Assembly: GCF_002288925.2 (NCBI RefSeq)
Contig: NW_022098067.1
Span: 3,206,762-3,270,761 of the forward strand
Source: Delphinapterus leucas
Taxonomy: Eukaryota; Chordata; Mammalia; Artiodactyla; Monodontidae
Direction of reading: 5' to 3'
DNA length: 64,000 nt
Under the pieces are notes generated by a model. The model did not search any database. It had not been told where the DNA came from and worked only from the letters and a program-made list of their open reading frames with translations. The position numbers and the translations under genes are program-made. Positions within the stretch are counted from its first letter, which is position 1. Every line of letters starts with the position of its first letter. This document shows positions 20,926 to 33,894 of this stretch, piece after piece.

Positions 20926-21652
20926 ATTATGATTGTTCCTATTATGACATAACTGCAGTCCACAGATAGTAGCTAGCAGAATGAAGAAAAAATTTCTTCA
21001 GAAAAATAATATAGTTATATGTATGTATATTTATTGTAATTGTGCATAGTTTTATAAATATGCATGTAACATATATATACATATACAGAGTTTCTGTAAT
21101 AGATATTCTAATGTTATAAAAAAAATCATTGAATTCAAATGCTGAATATTTGGTCAGTGCTTCCAGAGACCTCATTGGAAATATTTAGCACGCTTTGAAT
21201 GACATTCTGTCATAAATATGATGTATTTTAAAGACAGTAAAAACTTTGAATCCTAAAATATTTTATATCACTGTATATTTAATATACTCATCTAGACATT
21301 TATTGTTAATGGCAGTAGTCAGGAAATTAAACAGTAATCCTTATATTGATTCAAAGTAGTTTTTTTTTTATAATCCAGACTTAATGAAAGAGCTATTTTT
21401 ATCAATGCTTAAGAATATTTATTTTTCTGAAGTAAATTCTGTCATATTTTATTCATTGATAATCTTTCTTTTATTCTTATAGAGAATTTACCTTCTCACA
21501 CTTTCTTTGATTAAATGGGTAAAGAAGATATGTTGCCATTCATAAGTCAATTTCAAATCGCTGAAATCTCATTGGCTTTTCTTTATTTGAAAGTTTAATC
21601 AGGAAACAAAACATTCTAGTAGGAAAGACAGACAATAAGAAATTTCTATCTG

Positions 21653-21684
<32 letters not shown>
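21653..21684. repeat. (TATC)n microsatellite
   Basis: A near-perfect tetranucleotide run, followed by interrupted ATC and CATCAT units up to about 21,712. Confidence 0.97.
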
Positions 21685-21720
21685 ATCTATCTCTCATCTT
21701 CATCATCATCATATTTTTTT

Positions 21721-21722
<2 letters not shown>

Positions 21723-21769
<47 letters not shown>
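21723..21769. repeat. (CA)n microsatellite
   Basis: A pure 47-base CA run immediately downstream of the TATC block. The compound locus is likely to be length-polymorphic. Confidence 0.98.
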
Positions 21770-22554
21770 TATTTTATTTTTACAAGAGATAAATAAACTG
21801 ACACCAAGCATTGTAAATGGATGACCACAACAAAAGCAACAATGATTGCAATTACCAAACACAAAACACACTCATACTATGTCATAATATTGACATTCAG
21901 TCCAGTAATCCTCCACTGTAACAGCTCCTTTACTTGGCAGTGAAAATTGATTTGTACATTTTTGCCTCTGAGTCCTTGTGGGATTTTTTTTTAATATTCA
22001 AACAGTAAGTCACAAAAATTATAATCATCCTCATCAGTTCACTCAATCCCATGTAATTAATTTTTTTATCTTGATCTTTTGTTAGCACTTTTATGAATTA
22101 ATCAGTTTTCTATTAGACTTCTGAAAATGCTTATTCATTCAGTTCAGCAGTATAGTCAGTTACCAGAAACCTGTACTTTTCAGAAACTTTTTCATGAATT
22201 CCTTGAAGATGAAACCCTTTTATAGGAACATTTTTGCAAAAGCATCAGAGTACACCCAGGACTGTCTGTAAATGACAAAAGACTTAAAAATGACCATGGT
22301 TAAAGATTTAATGAAAGTTCATAATAATGCAATTGACAAGGAAGTTTAGTATTTCTGAGATATATATATTTTAAAATAATAATTAGAATTATGACTTATT
22401 ATACCAGAACATATAAGATTTTTAGAAATTTCATGTAATGTTTGAAAAATTTATATTACATATTTCCATACAAATAACCCAAAGAAAGTTTAGTATTAGT
22501 TGTTTTTCTTTTTGTTGTTGTTTGTTTGTTTTTTTAAACTGCAGATTCTTATAT

Positions 22555-22996
22555 ACTGCAGCAACATGGATGGATTTAGAGATCATCATACTAAGTGAAG
22601 TACATTTGACAGAGAAAGATAAGTGTCATATGATATCACTTGTATGTGGAATCCAAAAACTATTACAAATTAATTTATTTACAAAACCAAAACAGACTCG
22701 CAGACTTAGAAAACAAACTTATGGTTACCAAAGGGGAAAGGTTGGGGGGCAGGGATAAATTAGGAGGTTGGGATTAACATATACACACTACTATCTATAA
22801 AATAAATAATCAACAGGGACCTAATATATAACACAGGGAACTCTACTCAATACTCTATAATAACCTATATGGGAAAAGACTCTGAAAAATAATAGATACA
22901 TGCATATGTATAACTAAATTACTTTGCTGTATGCCTGAAACTAATACAACATTGTAAAATAAAGTATACTTCAATATAAGATAAATTTTTTTTAAA
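22555..22996 (+). mobile_element. 5'-truncated L1, sense, 3' end
   Basis: This begins in the ORF2 C-terminal coding region ('gcaacatggatggatttagagatc'), continues through the 3'UTR ('ttaacacagggaactctactc', 'gctgtatgcctgaaactaa') and ends in an A/T-rich tail. It is an L1-BT-like cetartiodactyl family, moderately diverged. It is inserted next to older antisense L1. Confidence 0.8.
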
Positions 22997-22999
22997 TAA

Positions 23000-23640
23000 G
23001 TAGATATGCCATTCCCTAGTCCGACCAGCAGGAGAAGTGTTCATTTCTCTATAGTCTTTGTAGCATTTGGTATTATTAGACTTTTGATAATAGTCATTTT
23101 GTGGTAACTTGTTACACTTTCAATTTGTATTTATCATATGACTAATGATGTAGAGTATGATTTCATGTGCTTATTAGCTATTTGCATATATCCTTTTTGT
23201 ACAATATCTATTCAAGTCTTTTGCCAGTTTAAAAAATTGGGTTATTGTCTTCTAATTGAGCAGTATTCTGGATACAAGTTTTTAAAAATATGTGATTTGC
23301 AAATATTTGCTCCCAGTCTGTAATTTTTCTTTTCATGTTCTTAATTGTGCCTTTTGAGAAAAAAAAACTAATCTGAAAGGAGTATCTTGATATTTTTTGA
23401 TAGCTTGTGTTTTGCTGTTATCTCTAAGAAATTATTGCAAAATCTAAAGTCACAAAGATTTGCTCCTGTATTTTATTATGGAAATTCTATAATTTTATTT
23501 GCATAATTAGGTTTATACTCCATTTTGAGTTAATTTTTGTGTATTGAGGATTTTTTTAAAGTTTGTTTGAAATGTACACGAGAATTTTTATAGGTTGATT
23601 TTTCTTCATCAAAAATTATACAAATATAAATATTTTAAAG
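23000..23640 (-). mobile_element. Old L1M, ORF2 fragment
   Basis: Antisense blocks include 'gttcatttctctatagtc', 'tagcatttggtattattag', 'attttgccagttt...attgggtt' and 'tactccattttgagttaa', corresponding to the 3' half of ORF2. The copy is strongly diverged with no open frame of note. Confidence 0.7.
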
Positions 23641-24004
23641 ATGTTCTTTTTCCAACATGTTTTCCAAAGCATGGCTATGAGCTCATATATATTTTAAAAG
23701 TAATAGTTACTTAAAAGTACTATTTACATAATTGCTTGTTTAGTTTTCTGAAACAACCAAGTACCATACTATTTTCAACACTGTTTTTAATGAAAAAAGC
23801 TAAAAATTTTTGAACATTTTTTCTTTGAAGAAGAAAAATATGTAACCATAGCCTATAAGCGTTTGCCCCAGATAATTAAAAAATCTTTGTGTGGTACCAA
23901 AACACCCCTTTTAATCCGTATTTTTCTTATTAGAAATATTTGTTACAATTCTCTTGTGTGTTAAATTGTATTAAAAATAATTTGACAATCCCCACCAGAA
24001 ACCA

Positions 24005-24150
24005 TTTTAGAATATTTTAAAATCATTTGTGGTAATGGTTGTGCAACTCTGTGAATATACTAGAAAGCATCAAATTGTATACTTTAAACAGGTAACTTGT
24101 ATGCCATGTGAATCCTATCTCAATAAGGCTACCATAAAATTTGTCAATGA
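24005..24150 (+). mobile_element. Old L1M 3' terminus
   Basis: The run 'gtggtaatggttgtgcaactctgtgaatatac...tttaaacaggtaacttgtatgccatgtgaatcctatctcaataaggct' is the sense 3' end of an old L1M subfamily, including the CTCAATAA poly-A signal context. Confidence 0.7.
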
Positions 24151-24239
24151 TAAAATGTATGTGATGGGTATACAGGTGTTTACTGTAATGTTATTTCAAC
24201 TTTGCTGTTTATTAAATTTTTAAAATAAAATGTTCATAA

Positions 24240-27200
24240 GAAAAAATTCATAATGTATTTATAGATGACACAATATCTACACCATTCATTTTCAAGTGAT
24301 TGTGTAGCAGAGGTTGAAATTAAAATTGTGTATTGGTGCTAAGTCTCTCACCATTCTTGTTTCAGTTAAAGGAGATGGTACATCAATGGAGAAAATAAAA
24401 GTTTTACCATAAAACATTTTCCTTTAAATTAAGGAATAATCAATCCTAATAGAATGATGAGGTGGTGCATCAAGGCTTGAAATCACTGGGACACAGCTTC
24501 ATCCAGAAAATTTGGAACCCAGTCTCAAATTACACCACCAGAGGAGTGGATGTATCCCAACTAAGAATGCTGAAGTGGCAAAAAAGGCTTATGGTCTCAC
24601 TGGTCACAGCAACAAATATGTGATGGATCCCAGTCCCTAATCATTGCCAAAGAGGGGCCAGGTGTTTCTCTAACCATGGATTTTATAAATTTCATAGTCC
24701 AAAGACTAGGATCCTTCTTCCAAAATATGGCATCCAGCTTTGTTAGAGCTCATTTCATTGTCACAGAGCAAAATGAGCAATGGGGAAACTCTGTGCCTGC
24801 TACTTCCCTTGCTTTTTATGTTTTTCTCAGTAAATGCTGTTCTGAAACTTGTGTACATACTACTTGGTCCATGTCATTTGACCTGATACACTTGGCAGGC
24901 TCACAAACACACAAAATTTATTCTTGTTCTTATTGTTGATTTGTAGTCTAGTAAATATAATAAGCAAAGAGATGTTACAAAGGCTCTAAGTTAATCTAAT
25001 TGTATATCAAAACTTCACACTGCATGTTTTTCTTCATATCTGTTTTTCACACCTTTAGTAATGTTTTCTATGAAATTTCCAACATTCTTGGCAGAGAAAA
25101 GAAAGCATTATATTTTCAGTATGTCCTTTCAGCCATTTTTATTGCAGCAGAAAAAATGAGTGTTTTTGTCTTTCACGACTAGTTAATAAAAAAGAGGTTT
25201 ATAAACATTTATCATTTAGTGCACTGAAACTTTATAAAGCACTTGACTGTGTAGTGTGTGACTTTAAGCATGAAAGAAAATAATGTAGAATTTGTGTCGT
25301 TCTGGATTCTGTTTATATCTTGATAATATTATGAGTAACTAAAAATTTGGGGCACTACATACCCAATGGACGTTCTTAATGATAGACAATTGGATCCTTA
25401 TTTCACACAAATATTATTATTATTATTCTATTGCTACAAATGAGGGAATTTTGGCTCAGGAGAGTTATATTCTTGTCCAAGATCACATAGCTCAAAGGCA
25501 AGCCACTATTTCCAAGTCTTTGCTTTCTCACATTTTTCATAGCTGCTTTATTGTTTTAAACCAGGATCAAAAAATGCTTCCATATTTGGGAAATATACTC
25601 ATGTGTGTCCCTGGGAGTGCTACTTCAATGACTAGGGTGATTATTCTGAATAAAAAGCTTCACAGAAGGTAAGTACTTGATATAGAAATTATGCATTTTG
25701 TTGCTGCAATGTATGTACAGTGTTGTGTCCCAAAACAGATTATGCAAAACATCAATACCTCCCCTTTCTCCTGAGTTATATACTTTTTGTAGGTCAAGCA
25801 TTTTTAATATGCATTTTTATATATATGTAATTTCTGTGACATAAGTAGCATTTCATTTTGTGTTCTGAGCATTCCAGAAGTAATGTGCCATAGGATTGTT
25901 AAATCAGTATTTGATTTTAGAGATTGTTTAAATGAATGCATTATACTTCTTTTGTTAAAAAGCCTTATATAAAAATCTGTTACTTAAATGTATTTGGATT
26001 TTTATCAATTAACTAAGCAGTAACATCTGATTTTTCTCTCTTTTTTTATAATAAACTTTCCTATGGCAATCTTTTTAGGTTCAGAAAATGCCTTTTGATG
26101 AAGCATTTAGTCATATATTAAAGTATGATAATTAGCTTACCTAAATTGTTGGCAGATTTGCCTCTTAGGAAATCACTTATTTATTTGGCTAGCGGGTTTG
26201 TAAACATCACTTAAAAAGTAACACTTTAAAAGATTGATTAATGCATAATTTCAAAAACAGACATAGATATATCTGAAATCTAATTTTAGGATATTTCTGT
26301 CCTAATAGAACTAGGTTACTGTAGTAAATAGTTTTCCATTACATAATTGTTACACTGCATAACATTTCACTAAGTTTCCAGGAAAGGAATGCCACATACA
26401 GAAGAACAGCGCAGAAAAAAGGGAGATAGAAGTGAATCCTGATATATTTTCTCTACTAAGAGTTCTTTGACCAAGATTGGTGCATCCTCTAATTCTCTCA
26501 ATTGTAATGTGTCTATGAACATTCAGTTAATAATCAAGTTAAGAAGAAAAAAGAAAATTGTATTCCAAGCCAAACTGAGGAATATAAACTGAGAAATAGA
26601 CTCTCAGAAGTGCTGATAACCGTTCTGCCTGTTAGACGTTGAAGGCATGGTCATATACATTTTTGAGACAAATGATTGTACATCAAAATGAAGTACTGAT
26701 ATTTTACATAAATTTCACCAAGAATACATAATCCAGGCAAGCACATACAAAGCAAGAATCAAGTCACCATGACTCCCTACAGAGTTGGGAAAGACCACCA
26801 TTCTTTTAAAAAGTTACATTTCTAATGTCAGAAGAAGAAAAAATGATCTTTAGGGTCAAGCAGGCACTAACATCTTTGAGGAGCTCTGGTTAATGTGTAA
26901 TGCAGATACACATTGCACATTAGGGAAGGAGGGAACAAACATACCCGAACAAAGAGAGAATTTTATATTTTAATTTTTCTTGTACTGCCTTAAAATATAA
27001 ATTTTATTTCATCAAATTGAAGATGGACGTTTTATGAAAAATTTGTGCTGATCACCCACATTGTCTCCTAACTTTTGGGGACCCAGAAGCTATAAAATAT
27101 GAAAGGAAGCTATTTGATCTGCTTTTGCTGATTCTCTGGAAAATCCCAAGTCCAGATATTTAGAGATTCCTAATATAACCGAAAAACTTTACTAAAATCA

Positions 27201-28880
27201 ACCTCTGTACCAGAATGCTCTAAATCTGCCCTTTGTATCAGTTTTTTCAAGGTCAATTACCTGCTTAGTAAAATAAATTGATTATCTTTATGGTTTGGTT
27301 TTCACAAGCTCAGCTTTTTCACTATTAATGAAGTTTAATAAATCATGAATAATCCTCATATTTAGGAAAGAAAAGGTGGAGGTTTTTAAATATCCCCCTG
27401 GAAAATTTAAAATAGAAATGCAGATGGACCTTGTCATAAAAGTTCATTTTTGGGGTAAAACATTTCATGTTTAGTCACCAGTTATATAAATTTACATTCA
27501 AAATTTGTTCCACACAGGAAAGTGTTTGAAATAAAGCAAATGCTATTTGTGGGTGGGTTCTTTTTTGGTATCTTATTACTAGGCCACTATGCTGTGTCTT
27601 TAGAGATGGCCTTGCTTTTAACCTCATCTATGGGAACTTCCTTGGCAGTTTTATTCCTTTACTACAAAATCCATGATTTCCAATGCCACACTTAAATTAA
27701 TTTCACCATTGCAGGAAAAGAACCATCACATCAAATTTTTCCTACATACACAGTTGTCACAATATTACTGAATTTTTTGAGGTTACTGTACATATTTAAG
27801 TTCCTAATTTAACTTCAGAAAATTAGAGTTGGAGAATACCCTGTCTCACCTTCCAGTTCACAACCCTCCGTAATGTTGTGCTATTATCTGTTCATGTTCC
27901 CATTTCTTTATTCACATTGAATAAAAAGGTTTAATTTTAATCACCAACACAACTTAGAATAGATACTCTTTAACATCAATTAATTACGTTAACTATGTAT
28001 ATAATGTTTAGATGTTTCCTAAGGAGAAAAAAATAGAACACTGAATCTTTTCAGGGCAGAGAAAAACAATAGCCTTATATTGTATCATATTTTGATATGA
28101 AATATCATAACAGTGACAAGCCTTAACTAACTTTCAAGTTTTTCTTTTTATCTATTAAAGTATTATCATAAGTAGATAATTTTACCAAAAGTCTCAATTT
28201 GAAAATTTTTACATTCTCAAAAAAATTTTAATTAATAATTATTATTTTAAATGTCCTTGACATTATTTTATTTCAGATATATTTTTATGATTATAACATG
28301 TATTAGAAATAGGTTCTGTATTTTACAGTAAATTTTAAATTTCTATAGAAACCTTGTGCCCTTTAAAAAGCAAGGTTTTATCCAGAGCACATAAGCTAGA
28401 AGAGAAAGTAAAGCTGTTTGTTGCTGTAATTGTCTGGGTTTAGGTTTTTCCTCATGGGAGCACAATGAGCAGAGAAGAGAGAAAAATGGAGAAGGGACAC
28501 TGGCAGAAGAAACCAGCAGACATCACATGTAATTTAACATATAAAAAGAATCCAGTTAGTTTAGGGTCTCTCTTTGGGATGCTCCAAAGTTCCTTTAAAG
28601 CACCCCAAAGTTAACTGGAGGTCAAAAGAACTTTAATTAGAATATGATATTTGGGAAGTCTGTCAAAAATTTCAAAAAGTTTTAAAACACCGAGGATCAT
28701 AGATTGCTGTGAAACAATAACTATTCCTTGAGCTAAGTTGAAAAAAAGATCCCAAAAGTAAATACAGATCACTTAAACACACAGAAATTCACAAGATCTG
28801 TTATCAAAAGCAGCATTCTAGGAAAACTTTGTTCTCATATGACAGAGACAAACCAAATCCAGTTTTGCATCAGCCTACTC
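24240..28880. other. Longest repeat-poor stretch of the window
   Basis: About 4.6 kb contains no L1 or CHR SINE that I recognise; one MIR fragment is listed separately. No open frame exceeds about 100 codons and none looks conserved. Slightly G+C-richer blocks occur near 24,450-24,800. An imperfect hairpin lies at 26891-26922. This is the best place in the window to look for conserved non-coding sequence, but I see no specific function. Confidence 0.5.
25385..25535 (-). repeat. MIR-like fragment, antisense
   Basis: 'attattctattgctacaaatgagg', 'ggctcaggagagttatattcttgtccaagatcacatagctcaaaggcaa' is the antisense MIR core (the 'thinking through gaggaaactgaggc...aaggtcacacagct' pattern). It is short and diverged. 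Confidence 0.6.
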
Positions 28881-28883
28881 ATT

Positions 28884-29225
28884 TTTTTTTTTTGGATTAT
28901 AATTGCTTTACAATGTTGTGTTAGTTTCTGCTGTACAATGAAGTGAATCAGGTGTATGTATACATATATCCCCTCCCTCTTGGACCTCTCTCCCACTTTC
29001 CCATCCCACCCAGCTAGGTCATCACAAAGCACCGAGCTGAGCTCCCTGTGCTATACCAAAGGTTCCCACTAGCTATCTATTTTACACATGGTAATGTACT
29101 TATGTCAAACCTAATCTCCCAATTCATCCCACCCTCCCCTTCCCCCTCTGTGTCCACACATCTGTTCTTTACATCTACGTCTGTATTCCTGCCTTGGAAT
29201 TAGTTTCATCTGTACCATTTTTCCT
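28884..29225 (-). mobile_element. 5'-truncated L1, 3'UTR only
   Basis: A poly-T run at 28,881-28,893 is followed by the antisense L1 3'UTR (ataattgctttacaatg, ccctccctcttggacctc, gctgagctccctgtgctat, ccactagctatctatttta). It stops before any ORF2 coding sequence. I could not find a convincing target duplication. Confidence 0.85.
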
Positions 29226-30244
29226 GCTCTTGATAAAATCCACTTACCTAATTAAATTTAATCCAAACTTAGAAAGTCCTGACCACATACAAAATTCTTT
29301 CCCCAATTTTCCTTTTCAGCAAACATTTTGCAACTTTCTGTAGCTATATTATTTTGTCCCTATTTTTACTATTCAGAAATAACCAGTTCCAAGGAAAAAA
29401 TCACCCTTTCTCCTTTAACAAAATATTTACGTTTCACATACCTTCATTTACTGAAAATGCACATCCTACTTTCCTTAAGTAACCATAAACTGTATTTTAC
29501 ATTAGCATTCCCTGATTGAAATATTGCATAACCTCTAGAAACATGGATCTTCCCAAAGCACTATTTCTTTCCTTGATGTGGTATGTGGTACGAGACATGT
29601 TAAGTCTTGCTTTTGACCTTGGGCTTCATCTCTGCTACATTCCTTTCATCTATATGAAGTCTTCATTAATATTAATGATTTAGGAAACACTCTTTTATAG
29701 AGACATTTTCTTATGGTTTTGTACGATGCTACCCATTGTAACCGTTCAAGGGCAACAACCTTATATGGCAGATAACAAGTATGATCCAGGCTGCTTTAAT
29801 CCATCCAGATTCACTCTCCCCTTCTTCCAGAGAAAGAGAATAATAGACTACATTTACTAGACTCCTCTAGAGCTAGGTGTGGTGATTTAACTACATTTTT
29901 TGACCATGGAATGTGAATGGAGAGTATATGAAATTATGAGCTTTAAGGCCTTGAACATGCAGGACTCCATGCACCGTTGTCCTCCAGTCAGCTGGAGCAT
30001 GGCCATGTCTGTGACTTGTTCAACTTTACAGACAAAAATAAGGCCCTAAGAGGTGGTAAAGCAACATGGTGGAAAGAATTTGGGTCCCTGAATATCCTGA
30101 TCAGGTTGGACCACTCACCTTGGAAAAGTTGTACAAAAGAGAATTCAATTTTATGTTCTTTGAGCCACTATATTATTGAGTCCCTTTGTTTCAGCAGCTT
30201 TGCTTTTCCTCTGAATAAGTTCACCAAGTTAAAAACTACTATCT
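29226..30244. other. Unique DNA, no gene seen
   Basis: No repeat or coding region that I can support. The open stretch at 29977-30246 has no recognisable motif. Confidence 0.4.
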
Positions 30245-30500
30245 AGTGTTTATTGAGCATTTACTGTATAAAGGCAGAACTGCCATACTGCAGAACGCTT
30301 CTCTGAATGATCTATATGTATTTCAATAGTTAACGTTCACAAAAACAGTTTGAAGTAGGTACCATTATTTTCTACTTTTTACAGATGAACTAACCTAGGC
30401 ACAAAAAGTTTAAGTAACTTGCCTGATGTCCTGTGGTGAGGAGATAGCACAGGTAGCATTTTAAACCACCTCAGTCTGGTTCTAAATCTAAACTTCTTTA
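30245..30500 (-). repeat. MIR SINE, antisense
   Basis: 'gtttattgagcatttactgt', 'gtaggtaccattattttctac', 'cagatgaactaacctaggcac', 'aagtttaagtaacttgcctg' follow the antisense MIR consensus in order. Confidence 0.8.
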
Positions 30501-30686
30501 TCTCTATACTGTATTGCCACTCAATTGGAATATACAAAGAGAAAGATAATTTTCTCATGTTTGCATTTGTATATCCAATCATTTCCTATCAATATATGTA
30601 TATAACTCAAGTCATAACATTGTAAATATTTATATTTATCAATAAACTCACATATATTGATCACCTAACATTTTATTCAGTATTTT

Positions 30687-30899
30687 TGTTTGTTTGTTTG
30701 TTTTTGCAGTACGCGGGCCTCTCACTGTTGTGGCCTCTCCCGTTGCAGAGCACAGGCTCTGGACGCTCAGGCTCAGCGGCCATGGCTCATGGGCCCAGCC
30801 GCTCCGTGGCATGTGGGATCTTCCCAGACCGGGGCGCGAACCCGTGTCCCCTGCATCAGCAGGCGAACTCTCAACCACTGCACCACCAGGGAAGCCCCC
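30687..30899 (-). mobile_element. CHR-2 SINE
   Basis: A complete CHR-2 copy, with the poly-A side (here TTTG-rich) at the left and the GGGCTTCCCTGGTGGTGCAG head at the right. Duplications flank it at 30672-30686 and 30900-30914: TTTATTCAGTATTTT versus TTTATCCAGTATTTT, one mismatch in 15, which suggests a moderately old insertion. Confidence 0.95.
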
Positions 30900-30914
30900 T
30901 TTATCCAGTATTTT

Positions 30915-31950
30915 AATGAAGTTTCCAGATTACTCAAATGTAAGAGGTATAACTAATAATATGCTCAGGGGATTAGCAATTGGAAACAGTGATGATTGAT
31001 TTTTGACTGTGAACAAAAATTTAAATGTACCTTAAGAGGTTAAAGTAATGCCTACATAATAAAAGTAACCAAATGAGCATTAACAGCGATATATTACACT
31101 TGGGTCTAAAAAAAAAAACTTCTCAACATAGGATTAGAAGGAAAAAAGTCATTGTGTTCAGGTAAAATGTAAATGCCTTAAGGTGACTTCAAAGTGAAAC
31201 AATGGGCTGACTGCTTAAAATCAAATAAATTTTAGTCTGAATTTTATGAGGACTTTGTCCAAAATAATGAACATAATAGTTACAGTTGGATGATTAGATC
31301 TTATAAGAGCTTTGAATTTAAATTTCAGGACTATATTTATAAAAATAAATTCTTACTGAAATATAACGTACACAGAAAAAAATGGCAAATTGTTGGAGCT
31401 GCCTGAAATTTCACAAGTTGAGCAGAACTATGTAGCCAGCAGCCAGTAGTCAGCTGTTCCATCCTGGAGCTGGTCCTGTTGCTGTAGTCATCTTGTAGAT
31501 CAACTGGGGCTGGATCTAAGATGGCAGCACTGAACTGTCTGGTCATTTGTGCTGTCAGCTGGGCCTCTCTCTTAATGTGGTCTTTCTTTCTCATAGGGGC
31601 TAGCTTAGACTTTTCACTGGTACTCCTCTGAAGTGACTTCTGTTGCATTTTAATTGTCAACTCCAATCACAAGTCGAGATAAATTCAAAGGGATGGATGG
31701 AGAAATAGGTTAATATGGCTATGGCTCCTACTGAAAGGAGGAGGGCAAAGTCATGTTTCAATGAGATGTGAGTAAAGAGATGGGAAATATTGTATTTTTG
31801 AAAAATCTATCAGAGTGATCCTATAATTTATCATCCAAATCAGAACACTTTTGAGAATGAAATAGTCACTAATTGGAATTAATGCCAGTAGATGTAGACC
31901 AGGACTATTTTAGGAAAAGTGGGTTCCCTGTTCATTGACTGTATGGAAAT
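30915..31950. other. Mostly unique DNA
   Basis: No gene is seen. The segment 31,440-31,640 (ctgggcctctctcttaatgtgg, ggggctagcttagactt) has the feel of an old LTR or DNA-transposon fragment, but I cannot name it. The 109-codon open stretch on the minus strand there (31337-31666) has no recognisable domain. Confidence 0.4.
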
Positions 31951-32339
31951 TTTCTTTCCTGAAGTGTTTAGTCTTTTTTTCATATTTTTCGTTTTGTTGT
32001 TTTAAAAAAGTTAACTTGGATGAGTTTTAAAATTTATATCCTGGATAAGGGTTCCTAGTTATATATATAGCAAATGTCTTTACTCAATCTGTGACCTTCA
32101 TTTTTATTTTTATTGATACTTTGTCTTGAAAGTTCTTAGTATTAATGTTGCCCAAGTTATCAAACTTTTCCTTTATGATTAGTGCTTAAGAAATATGTGC
32201 CTACCTTGAAAAGTTGAGTTTTTTAAAAACAATTATCTTCTAAAAGATTGGCTTATTTACCATTATCATTTGGATCTGCAATCCACCTAGACTGAGTATC
32301 CTTTGTAGTGTGAAATATTGGAAAATATTTGTTCAACAT

Positions 32340-32578
32340 GGATAGCAAATTAACCCAGAACAATGGGGATTGACATGTACACACTGCTATATTTAAAATA
32401 CATAACCAACAAGGACCTAATGTATAGCACAGGGAACTCTGCTCAGTATTCTGTAATAACCTAAATGGGAAAGGAATATGAAAAAGAATAAATATGTGTA
32501 TATATATAACTGAATCACTTTGCTGTACACCCAAACCTAATCAACTATACTCCTATATGAAATAAATTTTTTAAAAAA
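32340..32578 (+). mobile_element. Short sense L1 3' end
   Basis: 'atggggattgacatgtacacac', 'acctaatgtatagcacagggaactctgctc', 'actgaatcactttgctgtacac' and an AAATAAATTTTTTAAAAAAA tail: the L1 3'UTR, strongly 5'-truncated, inserted in the outer L1M. The start is approximate. Confidence 0.82.
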
Positions 32579-33819
32579 AGATTGACCTTCAACTACTGCT
32601 CAAGAGTCATATCTTTGTCATATATGATATCTATATGTATATATCCTTATTAGGGTTTCTAGATTCTACTCTATTTGTCTAGCCTTGTTCTAATACCATG
32701 CTATTTTAATTATTGTAGTTTTATGATTGTTGCTATTCAGTATTGTCCTCCATTTTTTTCTTCTTAAAGAACTTTTTGGCTATTCTTGGACCTTACATTT
32801 TCCAAATAAAATTTATTTTATTTTTCTTCCAGTTTATTTAGATATAATTGACTAACGGCACTGTAGAAGTTTAAGGTGTGCAGCATAATGATTTGACTTA
32901 CATCATGAAATGATTACAGTAGAAGTTTAGTGAAGATCCATCATGTCAAAATCTTTTTACTTTGATGTAATCCTATTTGTTGATTTTCTCTTTTGTTTCC
33001 ATTGCATGAAGAGAGATATTCAAAAAAATATTGCTAAGGCATTTCAGAGAAGGTACTGCCTATGTTTTCTTCTAGAAATTGTATGGTTTTAGTTCTTACA
33101 TTTAAGTCTTTAATCCATTTTGAGTTTATTTTTGTATATGAGAAACTAGTCCTATTTAATTCTTTTATGTGTAGTTGTTCAGTTTCACAACACAATTTAT
33201 TGAAGAGACTGTCTTTTCCATATTGTCTATTGTTATTGCTTTTATAATAGATTAAATAACCATGTAAGTGAAGGTTCATTTCTGGGCACTCTATTCTGTT
33301 CTATTGATCTATGTGTCTATTTTTGGGTCATTACCATACTGCATTTAAAATTTTTTTGAAATATAATTGATTTAAAAAGTTGCATTAGTTACAAGAGTAC
33401 AGCAAAGTGATTCAGTTATACATATATGTATATATATATTTTTTACATTCTTTTCCATTATAGGTTATTACAAGATATTTTGTATAGTTCTCTGTTCTAT
33501 ACAGTAGGTCGTTATTGGTTATCTATTACACATACTACATATTTTATATATAGTAGTGTGTATATTTTAATCTCAACTCCTAATTTATCTCTCCCCCCTC
33601 CCCTTTGGTAACCATAAGTTTATTTTCTATGTCTGTGAGTTTATTTATGTTTTGTAAATAAGTTCATTTGTATTTGTATTAATATTATTTATTTAGATTC
33701 CATATATAAATGATATCATATGATACTTGAATACCATATGATATTCTAGGTCCATCCATGCTGCTGTAAATGGTTTTGTTTCATTCTTGTTTATGGCTGA
33801 GTAATATTCCAGTATATAT

Positions 33820-33851
33820 ATATATTAAAAAGATGTGATATATATGTATAC

Positions 33852-33886
<35 letters not shown>

Positions 33887-33894
33887 CACATCTT
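33820..33894. repeat. AT-rich inverted repeat inside L1-C
   Basis: 10-bp arms AAGATGTGAT (33830-33839) and ATCACATCTT (33885-33894) flank a 45-base core, almost all TA/ATAC, that can itself pair. In the other L1 copies this position holds only a short TATATA stretch next to CACATCTTCTTT. Confidence 0.9.

Larger units (their letters stand above)
20926..22554. other. Unique AT-rich DNA with microsatellites
   Basis: Apart from the two simple repeats listed separately, I see no gene or nameable interspersed element. Confidence 0.45.

Noticed and set aside
31337..31666. 109-codon open frame on the minus strand in non-L1 DNA
   Set aside because: No recognisable domain, no splice or promoter context, and it overlaps what looks like an old LTR or DNA-transposon fragment.
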